This document shows positions 26,214 through 37,943 of a stretch of 64,000 nucleotides of DNA, piece by piece. The position numbers and the translations under genes are program-made. The notes below the pieces were generated by a model, which was not told the origin of the DNA, searched no databases, and saw only the letters and a program-made list of their open reading frames with translations. The stretch is taken from the NCBI GenBank assembly GCA_020632715.1, contig JACKFA010000004.1:186001-250000 (forward strand), written 5' to 3'. The first letter of the stretch is position 1, and the number at the start of each line of letters is the position of its first letter. The stretch is from Deltaproteobacteria bacterium (GTDB lineage: Bacteria; Myxococcota_A; UBA9042; PHBI01).

Positions 26214-26710
26214 CGATCCGCGGGGCGCGGGAGCAGGACGCGGCGGCGCTGGGGTCGCTCTTGATGGCGGCGACCGAGCGCGCGCCGTCGTCGTTGTACG
26301 ACGCGGACGAGCTCGGGGACGATCCGCGCGGGCTCGGTGAGGACGTGCTCGACGCGGCGCGGCGGGACGGGTCGCTGGTGCTCGTGGGCGAGGTCGGCGG
26401 GGAGCTCGTGGGGATGGTGCGGGCGATGCCGCGGGAGTTCGTGCGGTGCGCGCACGTGGCGACGGTGGGCGTGCTGGTGGCGCCGGGGTGGCGGCGGCGC
26501 GGGGTCGGCGGGGCGATGCTCGAGGAGGTGGCGCAGCGGGCGTTCGACCGCGGCGGCATCGAGCGCCTGGAGGTGCACGTGGCGGAGGACGACGGTGGGC
26601 TCGCGGCGCTCGTGGGGCGGCACGGCTTCCGGGCCGCGCGGGTCGAGCGGGGGGCGCTGGTGAGGGACGGCGCCAGGAAAGATCTTTCGCTCTTCGTGCG
26701 AGATCGGTAG
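26192..26710 (+). CDS. GNAT family N-acetyltransferase
   Basis: 172 residues. The acetyl-CoA binding motif A is clear (VGVLVAPGWRRRGVGGAMLEE, Q/RxxGxG/A form RRRGVG), with a preceding beta4 strand and the usual C-terminal LxxRHGFRAARVE. The GTG at 26192 overlaps the previous gene by 22 bases. The substrate cannot be told. Confidence 0.9.
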   Translation: MGRGATLTIRGAREQDAAALGSLLMAATERAPSSLYDADELGDDPRGLGEDVLDAARRDGSLVLVGEVGGELVGMVRAMPREFVRCAHVATVGVLVAPGWRRRGVGGAMLEEVAQRAFDRGGIERLEVHVAEDDGGLAALVGRHGFRAARVERGALVRDGARKDLSLFVRDR

Positions 26711-26739
26711 TTTTCCGTTCGTATCTCCGCGGAGGCCCC

Positions 26740-28488
<1,749 letters not shown>

Positions 28489-28514
28489 TTCAGCCTGAAC
28501 TGTAGTCGCCCACG

Positions 28515-30599
28515 CTAATGAGTGCATCCAAGCTCGCCGCGTGTGTTGAGCAACGCTCCGAACGCATTGATCGCCGCGTTGCCGGTTAGCGGCATGCGGC
28601 CGTCTGGGTGCGCGACAGCCGCAGCTCCGACGAATACGCCGCCCACGGCGGTGGCCTCGCCCCTCGCCGCGATCGAGACGATGCCAGGCCCGCGTTGGGC
28701 AGGATAGGATGCAAACCACTGAAGGCCACCTCCTTGGGACAGGGTGAACAGCGCTACCGCCTCCCCCGAGTCCCCGACAGCGATCGTGGTGCCATCCTCC
28801 TCCTTAAGGTCAATCGTGGGTGGCTCCGAGGCTCCAACGATTGTGGAGCCGCTGACGATGAGCTCGCTGCCGAAGGTGGTGAGCGCGAGACTCTGGGCTG
28901 ACGTGCTCAAGATCCAGTCGGGAACGCCAGACCAAGCCACGCGGACAAGGCTTGAGCGGCCGAGTTGCAATACGCTGGAACTATCGGGGCTTCGATTGCG
29001 GAAGGCGAGCACGATGCCGTCTGCGTCGCAGGCGACCGATGGGAGATCGAGGCTAGTCGCAGGTTCACCGCCGTAGGTGAACGGGACCGAAGACGACACG
29101 ATTGCTCCATCGGGATCGATCCGGAGCACGGCGACGCCGACTGCACCAGGCGAAGTCGTGATCGAGGCATGTCCTGACGGCGTCTCGATCTCGGCGGCTC
29201 CCCGAAAGGAAGCCACGACGACAGTGTCCGCTGATGAAGTGCATGTGGTGGCAGATAAGGGCCGATAGTCGTGGGTCGACACCCTTACGAGCCACTGGGA
29301 GAGTCCGAGCGAGGAGTACTTGATGACGACAGTGTTCGACTCGCTGCTTACGCCGGTGTGGTCGTAGCCAAGAGACGGAAGCTGCACGATTGGCCCCACG
29401 GTCTCGACTGCGACGAAGCCCGCATCGGTTGAGACAGACAGCGCGTCGACCTCGTGCTCGACCTTGTGATGAAACGCAAGTCCGCCAAGAACCGACCAAC
29501 CGGCGAGATAGGTGGTGTTCGACGGTTCGCTTTCGAGACTCACAGGCTCGCCACCGAGCGTCACGGTGCCGGGACCAGATAGGCGAACCGCGAGTACGTA
29601 GCCGCCGCGGGAAGCTGACGCCTCCAGGTTCGCGGCCTGGAATCCGGTCCAAAGCCCGGCGAGCTGTTCCGCTCCGACTGTGGGTCGGGTCACTGCGACG
29701 ACGCTTCGGTCTCGCAGCGGAATCGAGTCACCCTGAAGGGCAACCGAGCCGCCTCCAGACGCCTGCGCGACAAACAACCATGAGCTCGCGCCGATCGCGT
29801 GCACCGCTCGAACGCCAGCTTGAGCTGGTTCGCTCGACTCCACCACGTTCATGGCCCAATCCCCCGCGCTGTCGTCGGGCGGAGCGCCACCCACGCACTC
29901 GGTCCCCTCGCACGTGTCGCCGAGGGTGCAGACCGGGTCGCCGTCCTCGCAGCTGGCGCCGTCGTTCGGCGACCAGGCGTCGCCGGCGACGCACACGCGG
30001 CACGGGTCATCCACCTTCACCTTGCCGGCGACCACGCAGGCGCCGCCGATGTGGCAGAAGCCCTCCCTCGCCGGGTAGCTGCAGCCGCCGTCGCCCGTGC
30101 ACACGTCGTCCGTGCAGCTGACGCCGTCGTCGCACGCGTACGCCGCCCCGACGCAGCTGAACCCCTGGCAGGTGTCGCCCTTCGTGCAGGCCTGCCCGTC
30201 GTCGCACGCGTTGCCCGTGTCCGGCTGCGCAGCACAGCTCCCCGCGAGGCACAGCACCTTCACGCACGTCCCCGCGAGGTGCTGGCACTCGGCTGGTGAC
30301 GTGCACTCGGGCGGCGTCGTGTCTCCGTCTACCGCGTCCGCTGTGTCGGTCGTGTCCGCGACGAGCGTGTCCGTCGCGGTGTCCTCGGCGTCCGCCGCGT
30401 CCGCGAGCGCGGTGTCGGCGGTGTCCTCGGGGGCCGTCGCGTCGGCGTCGCCCTGGGGCTCCGTGTCCCCGGCGATCGAGGTGTCGAGACCCCCTCCCGT
30501 GTCGCTCGCGTCGTCCCCGTCCTTCTGCGGCGGATCGGGGAAGCACCCCGCCGCCATCACCGCCAAAGCCACCGCGAACCCAACCACTATCGCGCGCAT
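28515..30599 (-). CDS. Cysteine-rich lipoprotein with long beta-repeat body
   Basis: 694 residues. Lipobox AVMAAGC (Cys 19), an Asp/Thr/Ala-rich linker (20-95), then about 140 residues of DxxxCTxxxxC repeats, and from about 245 a long beta-rich region with repeating strand patterns (GTVTLGGEPVSL, GEATAVGGVFVG) suggestive of propeller or PKD-like repeats. The cysteine-rich half (29850-30599) has the high GC of the region; the beta part (28515 to about 29850) is clearly lower. Convergent with the MopE-motif lipoprotein, 26 bases apart. Confidence 0.87.
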   Translation of the reverse strand: MRAIVVGFAVALAVMAAGCFPDPPQKDGDDASDTGGGLDTSIAGDTEPQGDADATAPEDTADTALADAADAEDTATDTLVADTTDTADAVDGDTTPPECTSPAECQHLAGTCVKVLCLAGSCAAQPDTGNACDDGQACTKGDTCQGFSCVGAAYACDDGVSCTDDVCTGDGGCSYPAREGFCHIGGACVVAGKVKVDDPCRVCVAGDAWSPNDGASCEDGDPVCTLGDTCEGTECVGGAPPDDSAGDWAMNVVESSEPAQAGVRAVHAIGASSWLFVAQASGGGSVALQGDSIPLRDRSVVAVTRPTVGAEQLAGLWTGFQAANLEASASRGGYVLAVRLSGPGTVTLGGEPVSLESEPSNTTYLAGWSVLGGLAFHHKVEHEVDALSVSTDAGFVAVETVGPIVQLPSLGYDHTGVSSESNTVVIKYSSLGLSQWLVRVSTHDYRPLSATTCTSSADTVVVASFRGAAEIETPSGHASITTSPGAVGVAVLRIDPDGAIVSSSVPFTYGGEPATSLDLPSVACDADGIVLAFRNRSPDSSSVLQLGRSSLVRVAWSGVPDWILSTSAQSLALTTFGSELIVSGSTIVGASEPPTIDLKEEDGTTIAVGDSGEAVALFTLSQGGGLQWFASYPAQRGPGIVSIAARGEATAVGGVFVGAAAVAHPDGRMPLTGNAAINAFGALLNTRGELGCTH

Positions 30600-30707
30600 C
30601 GAGCATCCCTCCGTACCTGGCTATCGACCACGGCCCCGGGGCGATTTCAAGAGCCGTGCCGCGCCACCCCGTCGTATGATTCGGTCACCCCCGACGTCCC
30701 CTGAACC

Positions 30708-31697
30708 ATGCCGACACACCTCCTGCTCATCATCTCGGGCGTCCTCGCCGGCCCGGCGCCGCCACCCGTCGATGGCCGCGTTCAGAAGCCCCAGGCGTTC
30801 ATCGTCCTGTCGCGTTGCGCCGCCCCGGACGTCGCCGACGCGCGCCCCGACGACCTCGTCGCCGCCGTCGCCGCCGCCCGCGCCGCCCTCGACGCGCTGC
30901 CTCCCGCCGACCCGACCGCGCCCCGCCTGCGCCTCCGCCTCGCCGACCTCCAGATCGCCGCCGCCAATGACGCCCTGAACCGCGCCTATGACGCCTACCA
31001 GCGCGCTCTCGAGCAGAATCCCGACGCCCCGCCTCCAGCCGAGCCAGGCCTCGACATCGCCGCCCCGCTCGCCACGCTCGACGCCTTTCTCCGCGACTAC
31101 CCGAAGGCCCCCCACCGCGACCTCGCCCTCATGTGGCGCGGCTGGCTCCGCCAGGAGAAGGGCGCCGACGACCTCGCCGCCGCCGACTACCGGGTCGTCG
31201 GTGCGCTGAAAGCGAGCCCGCTCCGCGCCGAGGCCCTCTTCCGCCTCGGGAACCTCGCCTTCCACGCCGACCGCCTCGCCGACGCCCGCGCCGCCCTGAA
31301 GCCCCTCGTCGCGCTCCCCGAGTCCCCCTTCACGCCGCTCGGGCTCTACTTCCTCGGCTGGGTCGACTACCGCGACGGCCGCTCGGCCGACGCCCTCACC
31401 ACCTTCGCCCGCCTCGTCGAGACGCGCTTCACCGACGCCGACGCCGCCGAGCGCGCGGCGCTCTTCCGCCCCGAGGCCGTCGAGTACCTCGCCATCGTCC
31501 TCGCCGGCGAGGACGACGCCGTCGACGCCCCCGGCGCCAAGCAGAAGCGCCACCTCGCCGCGCTCGCGCGTTGGGGCGCGGCCCACCCGACGCTCCGGGT
31601 CGAGGTCCTCGGCCGCGTCGCGCTGCTCCACGACGAGCTCGGTCACGCCCGCGCGGCCCAGGCCGTGCGCGGGCTCCTCGCCCGCGACGCGCCATGA
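30708..31697 (+). CDS. TPR-repeat protein
   Basis: 329 residues. A short N-terminal hydrophobic segment may be a signal (MPTHLLLIISGVLAGPAPP). TPR-like helices dominate: YDAYQRALEQNP near 103, YPKAPHRDLALMWRGWLRQEKG, LRAEALFRLGNLAFHADRLADARAALKPL near 180, LGLYFLGWVDYRDGRSADAL. Such architecture resembles the tetratricopeptide parts of envelope-associated Myxococcota proteins. No partner is implied by neighbours, since the adjacent lipoprotein is divergent. Confidence 0.82.
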   Translation: MPTHLLLIISGVLAGPAPPPVDGRVQKPQAFIVLSRCAAPDVADARPDDLVAAVAAARAALDALPPADPTAPRLRLRLADLQIAAANDALNRAYDAYQRALEQNPDAPPPAEPGLDIAAPLATLDAFLRDYPKAPHRDLALMWRGWLRQEKGADDLAAADYRVVGALKASPLRAEALFRLGNLAFHADRLADARAALKPLVALPESPFTPLGLYFLGWVDYRDGRSADALTTFARLVETRFTDADAAERAALFRPEAVEYLAIVLAGEDDAVDAPGAKQKRHLAALARWGAAHPTLRVEVLGRVALLHDELGHARAAQAVRGLLARDAP

Positions 31698-31737
31698 CGC
31701 AGCGCACAACGCTCAGCGGCGTTTCGATTTAACTTCA

Positions 31738-31817
31738 GTGCATTGCACTGTGTGCACTGCACACGAAGCGCCCGAAACACACGCGAAACACGCCCCCTCT
31801 AGGATGCACGGTGTGCA
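31738..31817 (+). promoter_or_regulatory. Palindromic operator cluster upstream of amt (TGCAC/GTGCA half-sites)
   Basis: Two exact TGCAC-N3-GTGCA palindromes occur at 31744-31756 and 31805-31817, 61 bp apart (close to six helical turns). The first is embedded in further overlapping palindromes, GTGCA-T-TGCAC (31738-31748) and TGTGCA-C-TGCACA (31751-31763). The half-site matches that of NtrC sites, but the 3-base spacing is shorter than the usual NtrC spacing. Placement 28-107 bases before the amt start suggests nitrogen control; the regulator is not encoded here. Confidence 0.65.
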
Positions 31818-31844
31818 GCTACGCACGCTTGCAAGGAGGACCGC

Positions 31845-33164
<1,320 letters not shown>

Positions 33165-33275
33165 CCTCCGTCCCAACGCGCAGGCGCCCCTCGACCCGAG
33201 CGCCGCGTCGGATCCTGCTCCCCTTGGACCGGCGCGGCGCTCGCTTTTTGCGGCGCGCTGGGGCATACGGGCGCC

Positions 33276-33602
33276 ATGTCCGACGACGCGAAGATCGCGC
33301 GCTTCCTTGCGCTGAAAGAGAAGTTCCCCCAGAGCGAGATGCCGCGCTGGAGCCTCGCGACGGCGTACGAGGACGCGGGGCGCCTCGACGAGGCGATCGC
33401 CGAGTTCCGCGAGCTCGTCGCGGTGAAGCCCGACTACTGCGTCGCGTGGGTGCACCTCGGGGCGTGCCTCATCGAGGAGGAGCGCTACGAGGAGGCGATC
33501 GCCGCGCTCGAGGAGGGGCGGCGGCTCGCGCTCGAGCAGGGGCACGAGGCCCCGCGGAGCGAGGCGGACATGCTGCTCGAGCAGGCGCGCGACGAGCTCT
33601 GA
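33276..33602 (+). CDS. Small TPR protein
   Basis: 108 residues, cytoplasmic, essentially two TPR repeats (MPRWSLATAYEDAGRLDEAIAEFRE and CVAWVHLGACLIEEERYEEAIAALEE). It is a protein-interaction adaptor; no partner is implied. It stands alone 111 bases after amt and converges on the MlaD gene. Confidence 0.85.
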   Translation: MSDDAKIARFLALKEKFPQSEMPRWSLATAYEDAGRLDEAIAEFRELVAVKPDYCVAWVHLGACLIEEERYEEAIAALEEGRRLALEQGHEAPRSEADMLLEQARDEL

Positions 33603-33617
33603 TCGCGGCGCACCCGC

Positions 33618-34205
33618 TCAGCGCGGCAGGTTGGCGGTGAAGTCGCGGACGTTGCGGATGGCGGCCTGCAGGTCGAGCAGGGACGCCTTCAGGTTCGGGT
33701 CGCCGGGCTCGCGGCCGTCCATGAAGTCGGCGACGCGCTTCGAGACGACGGCGAGGTCGTCGAGGATCCGGGTGAAGTCGGTCGGCGGGGTGCCGTCGAC
33801 GAGCTTCCCGGCGACGGGAGGGCCGGCGCCGCCCGGCGCGATGGCGAGGACGGTCTCGCCGAGGAGCCCGCTCTGGGCGACGGCGTAGGTCGAGGCCATC
33901 GTGAGCATCGGGCCGAAGCGCTCGCCGTCGAAGACGGTGACGCCGACGAGCACGCGCCAGCCGCGGTCGCCGAGCTCGCGGATCGCGACGTCGCCGATCT
34001 CGCCGGCCTCGATGCCGCTGACGAGCACGGGGCTGCCGGCGTGGAGCCCGTGCGCCTCGTCGAGGACCACGGTGAAGCGCATCTCGTCGCGCCCGAGGGC
34101 GATGCCCTTCCGCGGCACGTAGTAGACGGAGAACAGGAGGGCGGCGGCCACGATGGCGCCGGTGACGAGCCCTACCCAGAAATTGGCGCGCGCGCTTCTC
34201 GCCAT
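33618..34205 (-). CDS. MlaD/MCE-domain lipid transport protein
   Basis: 195 residues. One N-terminal transmembrane helix (WVGLVTGAIVAAALLFSVYYV) anchors a single MCE domain with GLHAGSPVLVSGIEAGEIGDV near 55 and the conserved LLGETVLAI segment near 117, then a short helical C-terminus. MCE proteins form hexameric rings that pass phospholipids across the periplasm, working with MlaE and MlaF, which are encoded at 35491-37055 on the same strand. Here the ring protein is separated from the permease and ATPase by a gene on the opposite strand, so it is probably transcribed alone. Confidence 0.88.
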   Translation of the reverse strand: MARSARANFWVGLVTGAIVAAALLFSVYYVPRKGIALGRDEMRFTVVLDEAHGLHAGSPVLVSGIEAGEIGDVAIRELGDRGWRVLVGVTVFDGERFGPMLTMASTYAVAQSGLLGETVLAIAPGGAGPPVAGKLVDGTPPTDFTRILDDLAVVSKRVADFMDGREPGDPNLKASLLDLQAAIRNVRDFTANLPR

Positions 34206-34316
34206 GTGGCATCCCTTCCGGTCCGTGGGTTAAACGTACATGGTCGGCGACGCGGCGGCGACCCTTCGCGCGCGGGTGTGCCGGCGGCCGAGGCCAGAGC
34301 AGAGCGAGGCGCTACC

Positions 34317-35324
34317 GTGCTGAACCTCCACGACCTCCCCGTCCAGGACGTCCCGCGGCTCGACGTCGCGAGCTTGCCGCGCGGGGCGGTGTCGCTCCTG
34401 CGTGTGCCGCTGCTCGAGGATCCGCTCGGCGACGCGGTGCGCGTGCCGGTGATGGTGGCGCGGGGGCGGCAGGACGGGCCGGTGGTCGGCGTGACGGGCG
34501 CGGTGCACGGCAACGAGCTGAACGGCGTGCGCGTGATCCACCAGCTCTTCCGCGACATCGGCGGGCGCGAGCTGCGCGGGGCGGTGGTCGGCGTGCCGAT
34601 CGTGAACGTGCACGGCTTCGTGCGGCACCAGCGCGACTGCGACGGGACGGACATCAACCGGGCGATGCCGGGGCGCGAGAACGGGCCGACGCCCGAGGTC
34701 TTCGCGGTGCACCTGCTCGATCGCATCGTGTCGAGCTTCAACTACCTGCTCGACCTGCACACGGCGAGCTTCGGCCGCGTGAACTCGGTGTACGTGCGGG
34801 CGGACCTGACGCAGCCGGAGACGGCGTGGATGGCGCGGGCGCAGCACCCGCACATCATCGTCCACCACAAGGGGGCGGACGGGACGCTGCGGAGCGCGGC
34901 GATGGCGCGGGGGATCCACGCGATCACCATCGAGATCGGCGACCCGCAGCTCTTCCAGCGGGAGCTGGTGGAGCGCGGGCGGATGGGGGTGGAGAACGTG
35001 CTGGCGCGGCTCGGGGCGGTGGACCTCGACGAGCGCGTGCCGGACGTGGAGCCGGCGGTGTGCACGCATAGCTACTGGCTGTACACGGACGCGGGCGGGC
35101 TCCTCGAGGTGTACCCCGAGCGGGCGCGGCGGGTTCGGAAGGGAGAGATCATCGCGCGGCTGACGGACGCGTTCGGGCGCGTGACGCGCGAGTATCGGGC
35201 GCCGGAGGACGGGATCGTGGTCGGGAAGTCGACGAACCCGGTGGCGCACTCGGGGGCGCGGATCCTCCACCTCGGGGTCGAGGGCGAGCCCGAGGGGAAC
35301 GGTCGGAAGGGCGACATCGAGTAG
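34317..35324 (+). CDS. Succinylglutamate desuccinylase/aspartoacylase family protein
   Basis: 335 residues, M14-like zinc hydrolase acting on acylated amino acids or peptides. Zinc ligands are visible in VHGNELNG (HxxE, about 66) and DLHTASFG (about 145), with the RDCDGTDINRAMPG arginine region between. The C-terminal third is a beta-barrel/lipoyl-like domain ending in YRAPEDGIVVGKS. The GTG at 34317 is the family-consistent start; an earlier extension is the shadow of the divergent MlaD gene. Its placement inside the split Mla locus is unexplained. Confidence 0.88.
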   Translation: MLNLHDLPVQDVPRLDVASLPRGAVSLLRVPLLEDPLGDAVRVPVMVARGRQDGPVVGVTGAVHGNELNGVRVIHQLFRDIGGRELRGAVVGVPIVNVHGFVRHQRDCDGTDINRAMPGRENGPTPEVFAVHLLDRIVSSFNYLLDLHTASFGRVNSVYVRADLTQPETAWMARAQHPHIIVHHKGADGTLRSAAMARGIHAITIEIGDPQLFQRELVERGRMGVENVLARLGAVDLDERVPDVEPAVCTHSYWLYTDAGGLLEVYPERARRVRKGEIIARLTDAFGRVTREYRAPEDGIVVGKSTNPVAHSGARILHLGVEGEPEGNGRKGDIE

Positions 35325-35404
35325 GGACGGCTGGCGTGGATCTCTTGAGAGCTCAATGATCGCGACGGGTTGTACGATTCGGTGAAATGGAATCCGTTCT
35401 CGTG

Positions 35405-35454
35405 ACCCACCCAGTATGGGTGGTGGGTAATCCCCCCTCCCTTAAAGGGCGGGG
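35405..35454. terminator. Two adjacent hairpins
   Basis: 35405-35428 forms a hairpin centred on ACCCA/TGGGT, and 35433-35454 one centred on CCCTTAAAGGG. They lie between the convergent 35324 and 35491 gene ends and probably act as a bidirectional terminator. The 166-bp gap is less GC-rich than its surroundings. Confidence 0.45.
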
Positions 35455-35490
35455 TGTAATGCAAGCGAGCCGGGGGCCGCGCGGACGGTC

Positions 35491-36279
35491 TCAGCGCGTG
35501 AGCTCGTCCACCGGGCGACCCGCGAAGAAGCGCGCTATCGCCTCGTTCATCGCCTCGCGCGGCCCGCTCGCCGCGACCTCGCCGCCGTCCATGAAGACCA
35601 CGTGCTCCGCGAGCCGCGCCACGTCGCGCTCCTGGTGGGTCACGATCACGATGGTCCGCCCGCGGTCCGCCGCGATCTCCGCCAGCAGGTCCAGCAACCC
35701 CTCGAGCGCCTCCGGGTCGAGCCCCGTCAGCGGCTCGTCGAGCAGCAGCACCCGCGGCTCGAACGCCAGCGCCCGCGCCAGCGCCAGGCGCTTCCGCTCC
35801 CCGCCCGACAGCGTCGCCACCGTCCTCCCCGGCGCGAGCCCCACCCGCGCCAGCATCCGCTCCGCCCGCGCCGACGCCTCCGCCCGCGCCACCCCCGCCG
35901 CCTCGAGCGGCCACGTCACGTTCTCCGCCGGCGACAGGTGCGGGAACAACCCCTCCCGCTGGAACACGAACCCGAGCACCGGCCCCCTCAACCGCCGCTT
36001 CAAGAGCTCCCGCTCCGTCAGCCCAAGCAGCTCCAGACGCTCCTCGGCGCCCGAGAACCAGATCTCCCCGCTCAGCCCCTCCGGCCGCTCGAAGTAGCTC
36101 CCCTCGACCCGCCCGAGCAGCGACAACAACGTCGACTTTCCGCTCGCCGACCGCCCGAGCAGCGCCGTCGTCCGCCCCGTCGGGATCGCGAGCTCCGGCA
36201 CCCGCAGCTCGAACGACCCGAGCCGCCACACGAGCTCGCGCACCTCGAACGCGCTGCCCACCGGCGCCTCGCCGCTCAC
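35491..36279 (-). CDS. mlaF: Mla-type ABC transporter ATP-binding protein
   Basis: 262 residues. ABC ATPase motifs are complete: Walker A LLGRSASGKS (about 37), signature LSGGERKRLALARAL (about 153), Walker B VLLLDEP (about 175) and the H-loop VTHQERDV. The GTG at 36279 overlaps the mlaE stop (GTGA). It powers phospholipid movement with MlaE and MlaD. The family also contains other MCE-linked ATPases, so the direction of transport cannot be told. Confidence 0.9.
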   Translation of the reverse strand: MSGEAPVGSAFEVRELVWRLGSFELRVPELAIPTGRTTALLGRSASGKSTLLSLLGRVEGSYFERPEGLSGEIWFSGAEERLELLGLTERELLKRRLRGPVLGFVFQREGLFPHLSPAENVTWPLEAAGVARAEASARAERMLARVGLAPGRTVATLSGGERKRLALARALAFEPRVLLLDEPLTGLDPEALEGLLDLLAEIAADRGRTIVIVTHQERDVARLAEHVVFMDGGEVAASGPREAMNEAIARFFAGRPVDELTR

Positions 36280-37055
36280 CCGATCGTCGCCATGATGAGC
36301 GTCGTGAAGACGTGGTCCGCGATGAGCACCATGAAGCTCGCCAGCACCACCGCCGACATCGTGTGCCGACCCAGCACCCCCGCGTCCGCCTTCTCCTTCA
36401 GCCCGAACGTCGTCCCCATCGCCGCGATGATGACCCCGAACCCCACCGCCTTCAAAAGCCCACACGCGAGATCCGCCGGCGCGAGCGCGTCGATCGTGCG
36501 ATTCAGATAGTGCACCGGCGACAGCCCGAGCTTCGCCGACCCGAGCAGCATCCCGCCGATGAGCCCGAGGAAGATCGCCGCCGTCGTCAGCATCAGCGTC
36601 CCGACGACACACCCCCACACCCGCGGCGCGACCAGCTCCCGGTCGATGTCCACCGACATCGCCCGCATCGCCTGCGCCTGCCCGGACAACGTCACCATCC
36701 CGAGCTCGCTCGCGAGCCCCGCCCCCGCCTTCCCCGACATCAGGAGCGCCGTGAACACCGGCCCCAGCTCACGCACGAACGACACCGCGACGATGTCCGG
36801 CACGCGGTAGCCGATCCCGAGCCGCGTCAGCTCGAGCGACGTCGTCAGGACGATCACCATCCCCGCGAAGAGCGCCGCGATCCCGACCAGCGGCAGCGCG
36901 CTCAGCGCCACCGTCCCGAGCTGCTCCCAGAAGTCCCGCGCGCGCATCCGCGGCAGCGATCGCAGCGACGCCCCGAGCACCGCGCCCACCGCCCGCGCCT
37001 CACGCCCGAACGCCGCGACCCCGACGCCCGCCGCGGCCGGGCGCGGCAGCCTCAC
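36276..37055 (-). CDS. mlaE: Mla-type ABC transporter permease
   Basis: 259 residues, MlaE/YrbE-type permease. Five or so membrane helices and the family segments SFVRELGPVFTALLMSGKAG (about 90) and GSAKLG are intact. The GTG at 37055 overlaps the stop of the C2 lipoprotein gene (GTGA), and its own stop overlaps mlaF. The N-terminal 40 residues form an amphipathic helix as in other MlaE proteins. Confidence 0.92.
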   Translation of the reverse strand: MRLPRPAAAGVGVAAFGREARAVGAVLGASLRSLPRMRARDFWEQLGTVALSALPLVGIAALFAGMVIVLTTSLELTRLGIGYRVPDIVAVSFVRELGPVFTALLMSGKAGAGLASELGMVTLSGQAQAMRAMSVDIDRELVAPRVWGCVVGTLMLTTAAIFLGLIGGMLLGSAKLGLSPVHYLNRTIDALAPADLACGLLKAVGFGVIIAAMGTTFGLKEKADAGVLGRHTMSAVVLASFMVLIADHVFTTLIMATIG

Positions 37056-37591
37056 GGCCGCACCATCCCGGTGAGCGTGATGGTCACCACGCCGCCCTCG
37101 CCGCCGCGGAACGGCACCTCCCGGGTCTCCGACACGCCCACGCGCGGCGGATCGAGCGGCTGGCTCACGACCCCGATCTTGTGGTCGCTGGTGAGCGCGT
37201 CCTCGTCCATCAGCGACAGCGTCAGGATCCCGCCCGGGACGACGTCGAAGACGAAGCTATCCCCCCACGTCGGCTCCTGGCTGCCCTCGATGACCGACGT
37301 CTCCCAGCGCTGCCCCGCGTACTCGACGATGACGTAGGGATCCGTCACCCCCGGCCCACCGTCCGTGTCGGGCAGGTCCTTCCCCGACACCACCGTGAGC
37401 GCCACGCGCGTCGCGGGCGGCGGCGGCGCCGGCGAGGCGTCGTCCCCCTCGAGCGGCGCGGCGGTGGCGTCCCCGCGGCCGAGGTACTCGGCGATCGCCC
37501 CGTCCGCAGGCCCCTTCTCGCCCGGGCACCCCGCGAGGAGCGAGGCGACGGCGAGCAGCAGGAGCACGGGCGTGGCGGCGAGGGAAGTCAT
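37052..37591 (-). CDS. C2-domain lipoprotein coupled to mlaEF
   Basis: 179 residues. Lipobox SLLAGC (Cys 22) and a short linker (23-60) lead to one C2-like domain of about 115 residues: LTVVSGKDLPDTDGGPGVTDPYVIVEY, then PTWGDSFVFDV, then LTLSLMDEDALTSDHKIG. The aspartates in DTDGGPGVTD and MDED match the calcium loops of eukaryotic-type C2 domains, which bind phospholipids. It starts the operon with mlaE and mlaF through 4-base overlaps, so a lipid-handling role at the outer or inner membrane is a reasonable inference. Confidence 0.85.
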   Translation of the reverse strand: MTSLAATPVLLLLAVASLLAGCPGEKGPADGAIAEYLGRGDATAAPLEGDDASPAPPPPATRVALTVVSGKDLPDTDGGPGVTDPYVIVEYAGQRWETSVIEGSQEPTWGDSFVFDVVPGGILTLSLMDEDALTSDHKIGVVSQPLDPPRVGVSETREVPFRGGEGGVVTITLTGMVRP

Positions 37592-37943
37592 CGAGCCTGG
37601 TTATGCCAGACGCCGCGCCGTCCGAGTAGCCGGCGCGCGGAATCCCACGAGCAGGTTGCGGCGCCCGCGAGTCCCCGCCACCGCGCGCCCCGCGACGGGG
37701 CCATCCCCCGCGGAGCCGCACCACGACGCCGTGATCGACCCATCCCCCACCCAGTCCCCAGGAGACGACAGGAGCCCCCACCACAGAGGCGACAGGATCC
37801 CCCACCACAAGCGAGCCGCGGGCCCCCCGGTCCCGAGGCCCACGTCGCGACGCCCCACCGACGCGGCGTCCCCGCAGCCCAGCGCCCGCTGGCACGCCGC
37901 TTGGATTGGCGGCCCTGCGTCCCCGACACAAGGAGCCACCACC
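37592..37943. other. Intergenic region with short direct repeats
   Basis: 352 bases between divergent operons. It contains an imperfect 24-bp tandem repeat (CGACAGGAGCCCCCACCAC starting near 37766 and again, with variation, near 37790). No RNA gene or convincing reading frame was seen. Both the C2-mlaEF and the aminotransferase-lux operons are presumably promoted from here, but I found no clear promoter. Confidence 0.5.

Noticed and set aside
31790..31840. Sigma-54 promoter for amt
   Set aside because: No GG-N10-GC spacing with the usual consensus could be found in the right place.
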